From the NCBI RefSeq assembly GCF_011808225.1, contig NZ_SOYS01000014.1, positions 1 through 64,000 of the forward strand: DNA of 64,000 nt. Direction: 5' to 3'. Shown in pieces: positions 49,913-61,238 of this stretch (its first letter is position 1; each line of letters begins with the position of its first letter). Below the pieces are notes generated by a model. It ran no database searches. It was not told where the DNA came from and saw only the letters and a list, made by a program, of their open reading frames with translations. The translations under genes and the position numbers were made by a program. This stretch comes from Cedecea colo (GTDB lineage Bacteria; Pseudomonadota; Gammaproteobacteria; Enterobacterales; Enterobacteriaceae).

Positions 49913-51283
49913 TTACCAAGACAGGCGTTTATTCAGGCCAAAACCCTTATAAACCAGCGTTACCAGCAACAAAAATGCCGCCCCGACGGCCAGCGACATA
50001 CGCGTATCTTCATTAAAGCCCATACCGACTAACACGCAAAGCAGGAACGCCATCGTCAGGTAATTTACCCATGGGAAAACGATCGACTTAAACGGATGGC
50101 TGGCAATAACCTGGCGATGAGCCTTACGGAAGCGTACCTGGCTTATGAGGATCACAAACCACGGCACCATACCCGGCAGCACGCTTGCGCTATAAACGTA
50201 TACGAATACGCGCTGCGGATTGGGAATAATATAATTCAGGCACGACCCGAACAGCAGAATGGCGATTGAAACAGCAACTCCCGCCACCGGCACGCCATTG
50301 CGGGAAACTTTCGCCATCTTAGCCGGAAGCTGGCGGTTCTTTGCCAGGGCATACAGCATACGGCCGCAGCTATACATCCCGCTGTTACAGCCAGAAAGCG
50401 CTGCGGTCAGCACCACAAAGTTAATGATTCCCGCCGCCGCGGTGATGCCAATTTTTGCGAAAGTCAGCACAAACGGGCTGCCGGTGTTGCCAATCTGGTT
50501 CCACGGGAAGATAGTCACGATAACGAAAATCGCACCCACGTAGAAAATCAGGATACGCCACAGCACCTTACCAACCGCGCTGCGCAAGGTGACCTGCGGG
50601 TTTTTTGCTTCCCCGGCGGTGATACCAATCAGCTCCACGCCCTGATATGACGCCACAACAATACAGAGCGCGGTTAAGAAGCCTTTCCAGCCGCCGGCAA
50701 AGAAGCCACCGTGTTCGGTAAGATTACCAAAGCCAATCGCCTGGCCGTGGTTACCGAAGCCAAAGAAAATCACTCCAAGGCCAACCACAATCATTACGAG
50801 AATGGTGGTGACTTTGATCATCGCAAACCAAAATTCAATCTCACCGTACAGCCGCACCGCCGCCAGGTTCGCCAGCGCCACAAGCCCAACGGCGAGAAGC
50901 GCCGGCAGCCATTGCGATAAGTCAGGGAACCAGTACTGGACGTAAAGCCCTATTGCGGTAATTTCTGATATCCCCACCGCCATCCACATAAACCAGTAAG
51001 ACCAGGCGGTAAGGTAGCCAAAAAACGGGCTCATATAACGATGCGCGTAAACGGCAAACGAGCCGGCTACCGGTTCCAGAAACAGCATCTCGCCCATGGA
51101 ACGCATAATAAAGAACACAAACAGGCCGGCGATGATGTAAGCCAGCAGCACTGAAGGGCCAGCCCACCTGAGCGTGCTTGCCGCCCCCATAAACAGGCCG
51201 ACACCGATAGTACCGCCCAGCGCAATAAGCTCGATATGCCGGGCCTCAAGGCCTCTCTGAAGCTCCGCTTGTTTCTCTGCCAT
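49913..51283 (-). CDS. yifK: amino acid permease YifK (threonine/serine transporter ThrP)
   Basis: This 456-residue protein is an APC-superfamily permease with about twelve helices; E. coli YifK has been described as the threonine/serine proton symporter Thr[16 protein letters not shown] in the first helix and the [21 protein letters not shown] stretch are family signatures. The ATG at 51283 follows GAGGAATTT and gives the conserved [19 protein letters not shown] start; the extension to 51331 is rejected. In E. coli yifK is repressed by Lrp and by GcvB; I have not located those sites. Confidence 0.94.
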   Translation of the reverse strand: MAEKQAELQRGLEARHIELIALGGTIGVGLFMGAASTLRWAGPSVLLAYIIAGLFVFFIMRSMGEMLFLEPVAGSFAVYAHRYMSPFFGYLTAWSYWFMWMAVGISEITAIGLYVQYWFPDLSQWLPALLAVGLVALANLAAVRLYGEIEFWFAMIKVTTILVMIVVGLGVIFFGFGNHGQAIGFGNLTEHGGFFAGGWKGFLTALCIVVASYQGVELIGITAGEAKNPQVTLRSAVGKVLWRILIFYVGAIFVIVTIFPWNQIGNTGSPFVLTFAKIGITAAAGIINFVVLTAALSGCNSGMYSCGRMLYALAKNRQLPAKMAKVSRNGVPVAGVAVSIAILLFGSCLNYIIPNPQRVFVYVYSASVLPGMVPWFVILISQVRFRKAHRQVIASHPFKSIVFPWVNYLTMAFLLCVLVGMGFNEDTRMSLAVGAAFLLLVTLVYKGFGLNKRLSW

Positions 51284-51399
51284 AAATTCCTCAGTCCTGC
51301 TCACCCACCGGCGATCTTTAAAAGGGCGCAATGGTTTCGTATTTTTTGCAAAAATACAAATCGACTGTTAACAATTTGGCCGGGTAAACCGGGCAGGAA

Positions 51400-51432
51400 A
51401 ACAAAACGCGCTCCTTTGAGCGCGTTTTTTAT
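51400..51432 (-). terminator. terminator of the ECA operon
   Basis: AAAACGCGCTC pairs with GAGCGCGTTTT across a four-base loop (51403-51428), three bases after the wecG stop. On the minus strand TTTTGTTTTCC follows. It separates the ECA operon from yifK. Confidence 0.85.
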
Positions 51433-51435
51433 TAT

Positions 51436-52176
51436 TTACAGGCGGCCCGTGTAGTGCCAGGCAAGGTAACGCAGTAGCTTGAGCTGACGGCCGAGGCGGC
51501 TTGGCTGGGACAGCAACCGGTAAAGCCACTCCAGGCCCAGCTTCTGCCAGATTTTCGGCGCACGTTTAACATGACCGGTAAAGACATCGTAAGTGCCGCC
51601 CACGCCCATATACAGGGCCTGCGGGTAAACTTTGCGGCAGTCTCGCATCAGAATTTCCTGCCGCGGCGATCCCATCGCCACGGTCACAATCGCCGCACCG
51701 CTGTCACGAATGCGCTCAAACATCTCCTGCCGCTCCTGCGCTTTGAAGTAGCCGTCCTGGCTGCCCACAATATTCACGTTCCACAGCTTGCGCAGCTTCG
51801 CTTCCGTCTGGGCCAGGATCTCAGGCTTGCCGCCAACCAGAAAGACTGGCGTGCCCTCGCGCCCGGCTTTTTCCATCAGCGCTTCCCAAAGGTCAGCCCC
51901 CGGCACACGCGATACCTGCGCCGCAGGATACTTTTTCCGAATTGAACGCACGACGCTTATGCCGTCAGCATATTTAAACTCTGCCGCGTCAATGAGTTCG
52001 CGAACTTCACGATCGCGTTCCGCCGTCAGGACCTTCTCGGCGTTGATCGCTACCAGCGTTCCAGACCTCAGCGAGCCGTCAGCATAGAGATAATCCAGCG
52101 CATGCTGCATATCACGCCAGCCCAGCAGTGCCAGGCCGCGAATGGTGTAGCCAGGCGCAGAAATCGACTCGTTCAT
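51436..52176 (-). CDS. wecG: UDP-N-acetyl-D-mannosaminuronic acid transferase
   Basis: WecG adds ManNAcA to GlcNAc-PP-undecaprenol to give ECA lipid II. The 246 residues equal E. coli, and the family motifs [27 protein letters not shown] and [18 protein letters not shown] (WecG/TagA/CpsF family) are present. I start at the ATG at 52176 because TAAGGA lies seven bases upstream; an ATG at 52191 is possible. It is the last gene of the operon. Confidence 0.96.
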   Translation of the reverse strand: MNESISAPGYTIRGLALLGWRDMQHALDYLYADGSLRSGTLVAINAEKVLTAERDREVRELIDAAEFKYADGISVVRSIRKKYPAAQVSRVPGADLWEALMEKAGREGTPVFLVGGKPEILAQTEAKLRKLWNVNIVGSQDGYFKAQERQEMFERIRDSGAAIVTVAMGSPRQEILMRDCRKVYPQALYMGVGGTYDVFTGHVKRAPKIWQKLGLEWLYRLLSQPSRLGRQLKLLRYLAWHYTGRL

Positions 52177-52195
52177 GTTGTTCCTTATCATCCAC

Positions 52196-53551
52196 TCAGG
52201 CTCCGGCTTCCACGCCCGGCATGCGCCGCAGGCGCTGATGTATCAAACCCGCACTGTCAAATAACCAGTAAAGAAGCTTAGCCAGCAGAAGGCAAATGCC
52301 AAATACCATCATGAAGAAAACGACGCGGGAGACAAAGGAGTCCACGCCTTCACGGGCCAGAACTATCATGTTAAAAATCGCACCGAAGCAGAAGCTATGC
52401 AGAATAGCGGCTTTATAGCGATTGGTTTCCCGGTTGCCAAGTTCATAAAGCCAGTCGAACCATTTGATAATCAGACCGACCGCCACCGCGCCTGGCAGGA
52501 TAAACCACACGCCGCCCATCACAACCAGCGAGCCGATAAGCGTCGGGGAAATCGCCAGCCCCGAGTGGTTATCCAGAATTTCCCAGGTAAAGTAGTTAGC
52601 GCTGTTAAGCACAATACCCGGACGATCCGGCCATACCCATGTTGGAATAAACACGTAGAAGTCACGCACGATGGGCGCCAGACCCTGGAACTCGATTTTG
52701 TCGTAGTTTTGCAGCAGTAACGCCAGGTTTTCCCAGGGTGAGAACGTATCGCGTGTCAGATACAGGAAAGTGTAAAAAGCCTCATCGCCGCTGACGTTCA
52801 GCCCGTAGCGTTTCAGCGCCAGCCAGAACATGCCCACAATGCCGAATACTCCGGCCGCCGCCAGCATCCAGAGAGAAATCCAGCCGCGAATAATGCCGAT
52901 AAACAGGAAGATGGCGAAAGCGATAATGATATTGGCGCGCGTGCCGCCAACTATCATGTAGGTCAGCAGGCCAAACGCCACGGTGCTGACCAGGAAGAAC
53001 ATCCACGCGCGGCCATCCTGCTTAAGGAAGTAAACCACCAGCATCGCCGGAATAAAGAAGTAGAAGAAGCGCTTAAGCGCGACGCCTGACACTTCGCTGG
53101 AGAATATCTGGCTGTAGGAGTGCAGCTTAAACAGCAAAAAACCGTTGTGCATAAAGAAGATGCCAACGCTTACCAGCGCAACCAGCGCCAGCATCACCCA
53201 TGTCAGATGCGTTTCGACGCGATTCATGGTGAACAACGGGCGGCGCTCGGTGATTGCTGGCCGCTTCGCCCGCAGACGCGTTTTATAGGCGACGTAATAA
53301 ATACCGTAGAAGCAGGTCGCCGCTAGCTGCGCCTGCAGCAGTACATCCGCAGGCACGACGCCCACGCCAAACCGGAAGACCAGCGTACAGGTAAACGGGA
53401 AGCCGAAGAAAAAGGTCAGCAGGTAAAGTAACGAGAAGAAGACGTTAAAGTTGAAGCGTACCTTGCGGAACTCCTGATATGTCAGCAGGCCGATAAACAT
53501 CACGGAAACCAACCACACCACAAACAGACCGCCAAATTGCAGCAAACTCAT
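52196..53551 (-). CDS. wzyE: ECA polysaccharide polymerase WzyE
   Basis: WzyE is the multi-spanning inner-membrane polymerase that joins ECA trisaccharide repeats at the periplasmic face. The 451 residues (E. coli 450) contain about eleven hydrophobic segments and conserved loop sequence such as [20 protein letters not shown]. It overlaps wecF by four bases. Confidence 0.96.
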   Translation of the reverse strand: MSLLQFGGLFVVWLVSVMFIGLLTYQEFRKVRFNFNVFFSLLYLLTFFFGFPFTCTLVFRFGVGVVPADVLLQAQLAATCFYGIYYVAYKTRLRAKRPAITERRPLFTMNRVETHLTWVMLALVALVSVGIFFMHNGFLLFKLHSYSQIFSSEVSGVALKRFFYFFIPAMLVVYFLKQDGRAWMFFLVSTVAFGLLTYMIVGGTRANIIIAFAIFLFIGIIRGWISLWMLAAAGVFGIVGMFWLALKRYGLNVSGDEAFYTFLYLTRDTFSPWENLALLLQNYDKIEFQGLAPIVRDFYVFIPTWVWPDRPGIVLNSANYFTWEILDNHSGLAISPTLIGSLVVMGGVWFILPGAVAVGLIIKWFDWLYELGNRETNRYKAAILHSFCFGAIFNMIVLAREGVDSFVSRVVFFMMVFGICLLLAKLLYWLFDSAGLIHQRLRRMPGVEAGA

Positions 53552-54627
53552 GCGGTTTCTCCTGATGCGATTGCTAACGCCTGGTGCCAGCCGTCAAGAT
53601 AGTTGGGGTTGAAAAAGGCGATCTGCTGTTTATCTAATAAGCGTAGCTGGCGCTGCGCTTCACGCACGACCGTTTCATCCAGCGGATCGCCGGTGAACAG
53701 TACGGGGATATGCTGTTCAACCATATCCTGCCAGAACGGATTTTTACGGCTCAATACGCACGGAATACCTGCCTGAATCAGCAGGCAAAGCGTTCCGATG
53801 CCCTGCTGCCTGTCAAAAATGAAATAACCTAAATCGCACTGGCGCAGCAGCGCAAGATAGTCGTTAAATTCGATATTTTCGGCCAGAACCTTCAGGTTTT
53901 CCTTGCTGAATAACGTACTGCCAGCCTGCTGCACTTCGTTGATATAAGCGCTGTTATTTTTCGGGTAGCCCATAGGCACCACGACACGTACGTTATCACC
54001 GAACTGAGCGTGTATCGCCTGCAACGCGGCGATATGCTGATTGCTGCGATCGCCGGAATTCCCGACCAGCAAAGTAAGTTTACCGCCCGTTTTTTCTTCA
54101 CTGCTCATTTCATTGAGCGCGGGATCCATACGCGTCGGGAAGTACAGCAGCTCACCGGGCACTCGCGGATGGCGCTGATGAAGATAGTTAAGGTCGCCGC
54201 GCGTGGCGAATACCCGGCCAACGCGTCCCTGAGCAATACGACGCAGCAGGTAAAAGAGACGAAACTTGAGGCTCCGTGAAGCCTCATACAAATCTGCTCC
54301 CCAGATATGCCAGCTCACCTGCGCAGGCTTCAGACCGCCTGTCAGCAAGGCAATCCACAACGAGCTATTAAACTGGCCGTGGAAGAAAAACCGCTGCTGG
54401 CGGTTTGCGCGAGCTTTTTCTGTCACCGCCCTGGCCAGCGCTTTTTTTGTCGGGAAGAGCGTAATCGTAAGTTCAGGAAAAGCAGACGGCAAAGCGCTGT
54501 CCGTTGAGACCACCAAAAAATGGCGCGCGTGCGGATGTGAGGCGGCTAAAGCGTCGTTAAAGAAACGCAGTACCGTCTGGTTATGATGCGGGATATCCGA
54601 TCCCAGTACGTGAATCAGTGTCGTCAT
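53548..54627 (-). CDS. wecF: TDP-N-acetylfucosamine:lipid II N-acetylfucosaminyltransferase
   Basis: WecF (RffT, GT56) transfers Fuc4NAc to lipid II, making the complete ECA trisaccharide lipid III. The 359 residues equal E. coli. Conserved stretches include [20 protein letters not shown] and [17 protein letters not shown], the latter a nucleotide-sugar-binding region of this family. It overlaps wzxE and wzyE by four bases each. Confidence 0.97.
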   Translation of the reverse strand: MTTLIHVLGSDIPHHNQTVLRFFNDALAASHPHARHFLVVSTDSALPSAFPELTITLFPTKKALARAVTEKARANRQQRFFFHGQFNSSLWIALLTGGLKPAQVSWHIWGADLYEASRSLKFRLFYLLRRIAQGRVGRVFATRGDLNYLHQRHPRVPGELLYFPTRMDPALNEMSSEEKTGGKLTLLVGNSGDRSNQHIAALQAIHAQFGDNVRVVVPMGYPKNNSAYINEVQQAGSTLFSKENLKVLAENIEFNDYLALLRQCDLGYFIFDRQQGIGTLCLLIQAGIPCVLSRKNPFWQDMVEQHIPVLFTGDPLDETVVREAQRQLRLLDKQQIAFFNPNYLDGWHQALAIASGETA

Positions 54628-55874
54628 GCTCGTCTACGATAAATAAGAAACACGCCACAGCAGAGCGCGAAGTAAATAATATACGTCGCCATATAGGCCT
54701 GTGCGGCGCCCAGTGCGCCATGGGCTGGGATCAACCAGCGTGAAAAGCCGGTTAATAAAGCAAACTGGCTGATTTCAGTCAAAATATAAAAGCGCAGCGA
54801 GGCTTTAGCGATGACTAAATAGCCGAAAACGTAAGAACCCACTTTCAGCACGTCGCCCACCAGCTGCCAGGCAAACAGATCGCGCATGGCGATAAACTTA
54901 TGTGAGAACAGCAGCCAGATGGCAAAATCACGCAGTAACCACACGGTTAAACTGGCGACGGCTACCGCCGACAGTACGAATTTTAATGAGCGGACTATCT
55001 CGCGGGAGATATCTTGCCTGGTCGTCAGCCTTGATAAGGTTGGCAACAGGTACACGCTAAACGATGCGGTAATGAACTGGAGATAGGCATCTGAAATGCT
55101 GCTGACGCCCTGCCAAATCCCCACATCATCCCAGCTATAATGCTCGGCGAGTAGATTACGCATCATCACGTAAGCAACGGGCAGCGTGATGGAGGTAATT
55201 AACGCCATGATCGTAAATTTACCCAGGCTGCTGGCGTAGACTTTATCCCACTGCGGTTTCAGATAGCCCAGCGGGACATGTTCGCGTCTAACCAGCATGA
55301 AACCTGCGGGAATAAGCACCAGCGCTGGCACCAGCGCCAGACCAAGCAGCGCGCCCTGGTAGCCGCCTGAGCGATAACAAAGATAGTAAGCGACCACGCC
55401 GATGAAGCTGCCGCCAATCAACGCCAGCGCATTACCAGCCGCATCCCGGAAGCCTTTCATGATAGCCAGCGACAGGTTCGCCCAGGCGATACCCATCTGC
55501 ACCAGCGCCACCAGCCGTATCAGGCCTTGATAATGGTCGTGACCAAACAGCCCGACACAGATCGGTTTCGCCGCCACGACAAAAATAATCGCCAGCAGGG
55601 TCGAAAATCCCAGCACCATGGCTGAGGAAGTACCGATGACTTTGCGAAGCTCTTGCGGGGAGTCGTGATACTGAGCGACGTATTTAGTGACGCCGTTAAA
55701 AATACCGGCCCCCGCCAGCACGCCCAGCACGGTGACCATCTGACGAAAGTTGCCCGCAAGCCCTACGCCGCTCGGGCCAAACGCCACCGCCAGAAGTTTT
55801 ACCACCAGCAGACCGGCCGCGATTTTTACCAGCGTGGACCCGGCGGTCCACGCTGAGGCTTTAGCCAGCGACAT
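54624..55874 (-). CDS. wzxE: lipid III flippase WzxE
   Basis: WzxE flips ECA lipid III across the inner membrane. The 416-residue protein has about twelve helices in the polysaccharide transporter (MOP) arrangement, starting [20 protein letters not shown]. No strong ribosome binding site precedes it, and it starts one base after wecE, so coupling is likely. Confidence 0.97.
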   Translation of the reverse strand: MSLAKASAWTAGSTLVKIAAGLLVVKLLAVAFGPSGVGLAGNFRQMVTVLGVLAGAGIFNGVTKYVAQYHDSPQELRKVIGTSSAMVLGFSTLLAIIFVVAAKPICVGLFGHDHYQGLIRLVALVQMGIAWANLSLAIMKGFRDAAGNALALIGGSFIGVVAYYLCYRSGGYQGALLGLALVPALVLIPAGFMLVRREHVPLGYLKPQWDKVYASSLGKFTIMALITSITLPVAYVMMRNLLAEHYSWDDVGIWQGVSSISDAYLQFITASFSVYLLPTLSRLTTRQDISREIVRSLKFVLSAVAVASLTVWLLRDFAIWLLFSHKFIAMRDLFAWQLVGDVLKVGSYVFGYLVIAKASLRFYILTEISQFALLTGFSRWLIPAHGALGAAQAYMATYIIYFALCCGVFLIYRRRA

Positions 55875-55875
55875 A

Positions 55876-57006
55876 TCAGGAGAGGTAGCTTAACAACGTA
55901 TTGATAACCGCACGTTGATTAACCGGAGAAAGGTTATAGAACAGCGGCAGGCGCACCAGGCGTTCACTCTCTTTGGTGGTGAACCGGTCTTCGCCGTGGA
56001 AGTAACCAAACTTTTCGCCAGCCGGGCAAGCGTGCAGCGGAATGTAGTGGAATACGGCCATAATTTCGGCTTCTTTGAGATACGCAATCAGCGCGCTGCG
56101 GTCTTCCATATCACGCAGCTTGATATAAAACATATGCGCGTTTTGCACGCAGTCTTTCGGCACGGAAGGCAATTCAATACGGCCTGCGCGAGCCAGCGGG
56201 GCCAGCGCGTCATGATAAGCCTGCCAGAGCTTAAGGCGCTGCTGGTTAATCTTTTCCGCGGCCTCGAGCTGTGCCCATAAATAGGCAGCCTGCAAATCAG
56301 CCATCAGATAGCTCGAACCAATGTCGCGCCAGGTATATTTATCCACCTGCCCACGGAAGAACTGGCTGCGGTTGGTGCCCTTTTCGCGAATGATTTCAGC
56401 GCGATCGATTAACGACGGATCGTTGATAAGCGTCGCGCCGCCTTCGCCACCGGCGGTGTAGTTTTTAGTTTCATGGAAGCTGAAGCAGCCGATGTGGCCG
56501 ATAGAACCCAGGGCACGGCCTTTGTAAGTCGACATCACGCCCTGCGCGGCGTCTTCTACCACGAACAGGCTGTGTTTTTTCGCCAGCGCCATGATGGTGT
56601 CCATTTCACAGGCAACGCCCGCGTAGTGCACCGGTACGATAGCTCGCGTGTTTTCGGTAATCGCCGCTTCAATCAACGTTTCGTCGATATTCATGGTGTC
56701 AGGGCGCACATCGACAAACACAATTTTTGCGCCGCGCAGCACGAAGGCGTTCGCGGTTGAAACAAAGGTGTAGCTTGGCATGATGACTTCATCGCCAGGC
56801 TTGATGTCCAGCAATAGCGCGGCCATTTCCAGCGAGGCCGTACAGGATGGCGTGAGCAGGACTTTTTTGCTGCCGAAACGCTGTTCCAGCCATTGCTGAC
56901 AACGACGCGTAAAGCCACCGTCGCCGCAAAGCTTGCCGCTCCCCATCGCAGCCTGCATGTATTCGATTTCCGTGCCTACTACTGGCGGAGCATTAAATGG
57001 GATCAT
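55876..57006 (-). CDS. wecE: dTDP-4-amino-4,6-dideoxygalactose transaminase
   Basis: WecE (RffA) is the PLP-dependent aminotransferase that makes dTDP-Fuc4N. The 376 residues equal E. coli. Lys181 in FHETKNYTAGGEGG binds PLP, and Asp152 in VVEDAAQGV contacts the cofactor. It follows wecD by four bases. Confidence 0.97.
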   Translation of the reverse strand: MIPFNAPPVVGTEIEYMQAAMGSGKLCGDGGFTRRCQQWLEQRFGSKKVLLTPSCTASLEMAALLLDIKPGDEVIMPSYTFVSTANAFVLRGAKIVFVDVRPDTMNIDETLIEAAITENTRAIVPVHYAGVACEMDTIMALAKKHSLFVVEDAAQGVMSTYKGRALGSIGHIGCFSFHETKNYTAGGEGGATLINDPSLIDRAEIIREKGTNRSQFFRGQVDKYTWRDIGSSYLMADLQAAYLWAQLEAAEKINQQRLKLWQAYHDALAPLARAGRIELPSVPKDCVQNAHMFYIKLRDMEDRSALIAYLKEAEIMAVFHYIPLHACPAGEKFGYFHGEDRFTTKESERLVRLPLFYNLSPVNQRAVINTLLSYLS

Positions 57007-57010
57007 TTTT

Positions 57011-57691
57011 TCACCTGTATAACCAGAAGGCAGTGCTATCTACGGTGGCACCGCTTTGAATATAACGTCGCAAAGCCGCAGTATTGCTTATCTGCGTGGC
57101 TACACGCAGCGTTGCCAGCCCGCGTTGCTGGCACCATAAGCTCGCGGCATGCATTAGCTGTTCACCTGCTCCACGACCCGCCAACAGGCCAATCCGCGCT
57201 TCACGCTCGTTTAACTGGCGCAGACTGACGAAGCCCTGTATCTCGTCACCCTTTTTTAGCAACAGGCACTGGTGATCAAACTTGCCCAACACCGCGTTTT
57301 CTACCCACTGAGCATAGAAGCGGCCGCTGTCGGCTGGCCGATACCAGGGCGCGCGAAAACGGCTTTGCGTGAAGACCTGAGCGGCCATTTCGCGCAGAAC
57401 AGGGACATCCGCGGCTTGTGCGACAACGACAGAAGATGCAGCATTTTCCGTGCCAACTGACAGCACCAGATCGACTTCACCTTCGACCAGCTTAAAACCG
57501 AACTGCTGTAAAGCATTCAGCAAATCAGCGCGATGGGCAGGAATTTTTGCCTGCACGCGTCCGTAAGCCGCAAGCTGCTCTGCGGTCAGCTCGCCTGCAT
57601 CGTCCGCAAAACGAACAATGGCGCTGTTAACGCCAAAGAACTGATTTTCCCATGCCAGCGCATCAAGCCGGGCACGAAGCGGACTGTTCAT
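57011..57691 (-). CDS. wecD: dTDP-4-amino-4,6-dideoxy-D-galactose acyltransferase
   Basis: WecD (RffC) acetylates dTDP-Fuc4N with acetyl-CoA. The 226-residue protein has a GNAT domain in the C-terminal half, with the acetyl-CoA loop [15 protein letters not shown]. It is the most divergent ECA gene here relative to E. coli, mostly in the N-terminal half. GAGG precedes the ATG. Confidence 0.95.
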   Translation of the reverse strand: MNSPLRARLDALAWENQFFGVNSAIVRFADDAGELTAEQLAAYGRVQAKIPAHRADLLNALQQFGFKLVEGEVDLVLSVGTENAASSVVVAQAADVPVLREMAAQVFTQSRFRAPWYRPADSGRFYAQWVENAVLGKFDHQCLLLKKGDEIQGFVSLRQLNEREARIGLLAGRGAGEQLMHAASLWCQQRGLATLRVATQISNTAALRRYIQSGATVDSTAFWLYR

Positions 57692-57713
57692 AGCTTAGCC
57701 TCGGAATGGCGGA

Positions 57714-58976
57714 TTAACGCCAGACGCCTTTGGTATCGACAACCCAGCGCTGCTGGATTTTCTCGCCCGCGATGGCTTTAAATTCGTTATGGTCAACCAG
57801 CATGACCAGCACGTCGGCCTGCTGCAAGGCAGCGTCAAGGTTCGCCAGCTGGCAATGCCCCTCAAGCTTCTTCGGAAGCTGATGAATATTCGGTTCGACC
57901 ACAAGCGTTACACCGCTGTGCCAGTTTGCAATCATCCCAGCAATTTCCATCGCCGGGCTTTCACGCAGATCGTCAATGTTTGGTTTGAACGCCAGACCAA
58001 AACAGGCGATTTTCAGTTCGCTGGCGCGCTTACCGCTTTCGGCCAGGCTATCCGCAACGGCCGCTTTGACCTGATTAATAACCCAGTGCGGCTTGGCATC
58101 GTTAACTTCGCGAGCGGTACGAATCAAACGCGCCTGCTGCGGATTCTGAGCAACGATAAACCATGGGTCGACCGCAATACAGTGCCCGCCAACGCCGGGA
58201 CCAGGTTGCAGAATATTCACGCGCGGGTGGCGATTCGCCAGGCGAATCAGTTCCCAGACGTTGATGCCCTGATCGGCACAGATGAGCGAAAGCTCGTTCG
58301 CAAAGGCGATATTCACGTCGCGGAAGCTATTTTCAGTCAGCTTGCACATTTCCGCCGTGCGGGCGTTGGTGATAACGCACTCGCCTTCAAGGAAGATTTT
58401 ATAAAGCTCGCTGGCCCGTGCTGAGCAAACTGGCGTCATGCCGCCGATCACACGATCGTTTTTAATCAGCTCCACCATGACCTGACCCGGCAATACACGT
58501 TCCGGACAGTAGGCAATATTGACATCTGCCGCTTCACCCGCCTGCTGCGGGAAGGAGAGGTCCGGGCGCAGGGCCGCCAGCCACTCGGCCATTTGTTCGG
58601 TGGAGCCTACCGGCGAAGTGGATTCCAGGATGACTAAAGCACCCTTTTTCAGGACCGGCGCGATAGATACCGCTGCGGCCTTCACAAAAGCCATGTCTGG
58701 CTCATGATCGCCCTGAAAAGGCGTAGGCACTGCAATCAGCCAGGCATCGGCCTCGACAGGTTGCGTGCTGGCACGCAAAAACCCCGCTTCGACTGCCTTT
58801 TTAACGACCTTATCCAGCTCCGGCTCAACAATATGAATGGCGCCACGGTTAATGGTCTCCACCGCGTGCTGATTGATATCGATGCCTACGACGTTTTTCT
58901 GACGGGAAGCAAATGCCGCCGCCGTGGGTAAGCCAATGTAGCCAAGACCAATAACGGAGATGGTTGAAAAACTCAT
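57714..58976 (-). CDS. wecC: UDP-N-acetyl-D-mannosamine dehydrogenase
   Basis: WecC oxidises UDP-ManNAc to UDP-ManNAcA with NAD. The 420 residues equal E. coli. The dinucleotide motif GLGYIGLP lies at 10-17, and the catalytic Cys266 lies in [16 protein letters not shown] use the ATG at 58976, which overlaps the wecB stop as ATGA; the ORF extension to 59021 lies inside wecB. Confidence 0.97.
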   Translation of the reverse strand: MSFSTISVIGLGYIGLPTAAAFASRQKNVVGIDINQHAVETINRGAIHIVEPELDKVVKKAVEAGFLRASTQPVEADAWLIAVPTPFQGDHEPDMAFVKAAAVSIAPVLKKGALVILESTSPVGSTEQMAEWLAALRPDLSFPQQAGEAADVNIAYCPERVLPGQVMVELIKNDRVIGGMTPVCSARASELYKIFLEGECVITNARTAEMCKLTENSFRDVNIAFANELSLICADQGINVWELIRLANRHPRVNILQPGPGVGGHCIAVDPWFIVAQNPQQARLIRTAREVNDAKPHWVINQVKAAVADSLAESGKRASELKIACFGLAFKPNIDDLRESPAMEIAGMIANWHSGVTLVVEPNIHQLPKKLEGHCQLANLDAALQQADVLVMLVDHNEFKAIAGEKIQQRWVVDTKGVWR

Positions 58977-60103
58977 AGTTCCACCTGATTGTTCTTTAGT
59001 GCGGACAAAATACGTTCGCAAGCGGTGCCGTCCCCGTATGGGTTATGCGCACGGCTCATGATTTGATATTCATTTTCATCGCGCAGCAGGCGCGTAACCT
59101 CACGGACGATGGTTTGCGTCTCGGTGCCAACCAGACGAACCGTCCCCGCTTTTACCGCTTCCGGACGCTCCGTGGTATCTCGCATAACCAGCACCGGTTT
59201 GCCAAGCGACGGCGCTTCTTCCTGTATGCCACCGGAATCTGTCAAAATCAGATACGCGTGGTTCATCAGATAGACGAACGGCAGATATTCCTGCGGCTCG
59301 ACAAGCACTACGTTTTCCACATGGCCCAGGATACGTTTCACCGGCTCGCTAACGTTAGGGTTGAAATGCACCGGATAGACGATTTGCACATCGCTGTTTT
59401 CTTTGGCTATTTCTGCCAGCGCATGGCAAATACGCTCAAAACCATCGCCGAAGCTTTCACGGCGGTGGCCGGTTACCAGGATAAGCTTTTTAGTGCTGTC
59501 TAAAAACGGATGGCACTGCGCGAGGCTACTGCGTAGTTCATCATTAGCCAGCACGCGGTCGCGCACGGATATGAGCGCGTCGATTACGGTATTTCCCGTC
59601 ACGAAGACTTTTTTATCGCTAATATTTTCACGCAGCAGATTCTGCCGCGAGTTCTCAGTCGGGGCAAAGTGGTACATGGCCAGATGCCCGGTTAGCGTGC
59701 GGTTAGCCTCTTCTGGCCACGGCGAATAAAGATCGCCCGTGCGCAGGCCTGCCTCAACGTGTCCCACTGGAATGCGCTGGTAAAATGCGGCGAGGCTGGT
59801 GGCAACTGTCGTGGTGGTATCGCCATGAACCAGTACCACATCGGGTTTAAACGACTCAAGGATGGGCTTTAGCCCTTCAAGGATCCGGCACGTTATCTCC
59901 GTAAGACCCTGTCCCGGGCTCATGATGTTGAGATCGTAATCTGGTTCGATTGAAAATAAATTCAATACCTGATCGAGCATCTCGCGATGCTGGGCCGTCA
60001 CGCATACCTTCGCGTCAAAAAACGCGTCTTTTGCCAACGCATGAACCAGCGGCGCCATTTTGATGGCTTCCGGTCGCGTGCCAAAAACAGTTAACACTTT
60101 CAC
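58973..60103 (-). CDS. wecB: UDP-N-acetylglucosamine 2-epimerase (non-hydrolysing)
   Basis: WecB (RffE) converts UDP-GlcNAc to UDP-ManNAc. The 376 residues equal E. coli. [14 protein letters not shown] at the N-terminus, [15 protein letters not shown] and [20 protein letters not shown] are epimerase signatures. The start codon is GTG. A terminator-like hairpin ends 18 bases before the start. Confidence 0.97.
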   Translation of the reverse strand: MKVLTVFGTRPEAIKMAPLVHALAKDAFFDAKVCVTAQHREMLDQVLNLFSIEPDYDLNIMSPGQGLTEITCRILEGLKPILESFKPDVVLVHGDTTTTVATSLAAFYQRIPVGHVEAGLRTGDLYSPWPEEANRTLTGHLAMYHFAPTENSRQNLLRENISDKKVFVTGNTVIDALISVRDRVLANDELRSSLAQCHPFLDSTKKLILVTGHRRESFGDGFERICHALAEIAKENSDVQIVYPVHFNPNVSEPVKRILGHVENVVLVEPQEYLPFVYLMNHAYLILTDSGGIQEEAPSLGKPVLVMRDTTERPEAVKAGTVRLVGTETQTIVREVTRLLRDENEYQIMSRAHNPYGDGTACERILSALKNNQVEL

Positions 60104-60120
60104 AGTGATTCTCTTTTATT

Positions 60121-60154
60121 AAAAAAGGTGAAGGCCGTCTACCGAGCCTTCACC
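60121..60154 (-). terminator. terminator-like hairpin between wzzE and wecB
   Basis: On the minus strand GGTGAAGGC (60154-60146) pairs perfectly with GCCTTCACC (60135-60127) across a ten-base loop, followed at once by TTTTTT (60126-60121). It lies 12 bases after the wzzE stop and 18 before wecB, inside the ECA operon, and could reduce expression of the seven or eight genes beyond it. Confidence 0.7.
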
Positions 60155-60165
60155 AGGCAAGGACG

Positions 60166-61215
60166 TTATAACGCTTTTGGACGGCGGGCTAACGCCACAC
60201 CAGCGCCTATCAGGGCCCCAACCGCGCCCCACATAATTAATAAGAACACACGGCGAGGACTATCGCGTTTAACGGGTTCTTCTGGGGTACGCAAATAACG
60301 GTAAGTCTGAAAACGCGGATCGAGCGTTGGACCAACGTTTAAGGTTGAGAGCATGGCGCGATTCTGGTCATAGTCGATGTCATAGGCAGGACCCACGGCC
60401 TGCAGGCTTTCAAGCCTTGCCTGCAGCATCGGACGTCCCAGCATAAACATTTCGGAATCAGGCAGCTCATCTGCCGGCACCTCAGTTTCGCTGCGAGCGA
60501 TATTTTGCTGCTCGGCAATTTTCAGCGCCTGTTCAGTGCTTTTCACCTTGCGATCGTAAATAGATTTGGCAACGGCTTCCTGGCGTTTAACCTGCGCTTT
60601 CATCTGGATGGTGCGGGCAGCCCAGGCTCCCGTCAGTTCTTCGTTCAGATGACTTGCCGCACGCTGGCTGGCAAAAGCGACGTATTGCCGTAGCAGGTTA
60701 TTTGCATCCGCAGCGGTTTCAGCAATCAGCTTTACGCTGTCGTTAAGGTTACGGGTGATATCGCCTGCGGTGAACTGAATATTGTCCACCATTTCATCAA
60801 GCAGAGCGGCGTCCGCTTTGCTGTTTCCTACCTGACGCTGCTTGTAATAATCGGTCTGTAGCCAGAAATCGCGTCGGGTATCGTAGGCCGAAAGCTGCAT
60901 GATGAACTCTTTATAGGCTTCGTCCATAACGGAAGGCTGATCGACAGGAACCATATTGGCTTTGATATCAAGATTACGCAGGAATTGCTGCTGGGAGTAA
61001 TATCCTCCCAACATATTGACCGTCGGGCGATCGGTGATTGCGTTGGCGCTCCACTCTTGTCGGGCAAAGAAGGTGTAAATCAAGGCGATGATGGCGAACG
61101 ATACCGCCATGCCCACAATCCAGAACTTTCCTCTCCATAGTGTCCGGAACAAACCACGAATGTCCAGCTCGTTGTCCACCATTCCCGGGTTACTTCCTGG
61201 CACATTTTGTCTCAT
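60166..61215 (-). CDS. wzzE: ECA chain length regulator WzzE
   Basis: WzzE is a polysaccharide co-polymerase that sets ECA chain length. The 349-residue protein has two membrane helices (near residues 31-51 and the C-terminus) around a periplasmic domain with coiled-coil stretches (LTGAWAARTIQMKAQVKRQE). The ATG at 61215 and an adjacent GTG at 61218 both follow GGGGAA; I chose ATG. It lies 23 bases after wecA. Confidence 0.96.
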   Translation of the reverse strand: MRQNVPGSNPGMVDNELDIRGLFRTLWRGKFWIVGMAVSFAIIALIYTFFARQEWSANAITDRPTVNMLGGYYSQQQFLRNLDIKANMVPVDQPSVMDEAYKEFIMQLSAYDTRRDFWLQTDYYKQRQVGNSKADAALLDEMVDNIQFTAGDITRNLNDSVKLIAETAADANNLLRQYVAFASQRAASHLNEELTGAWAARTIQMKAQVKRQEAVAKSIYDRKVKSTEQALKIAEQQNIARSETEVPADELPDSEMFMLGRPMLQARLESLQAVGPAYDIDYDQNRAMLSTLNVGPTLDPRFQTYRYLRTPEEPVKRDSPRRVFLLIMWGAVGALIGAGVALARRPKAL

Positions 61216-61238
61216 CACTTCCCCAATTTAATTCAGGA

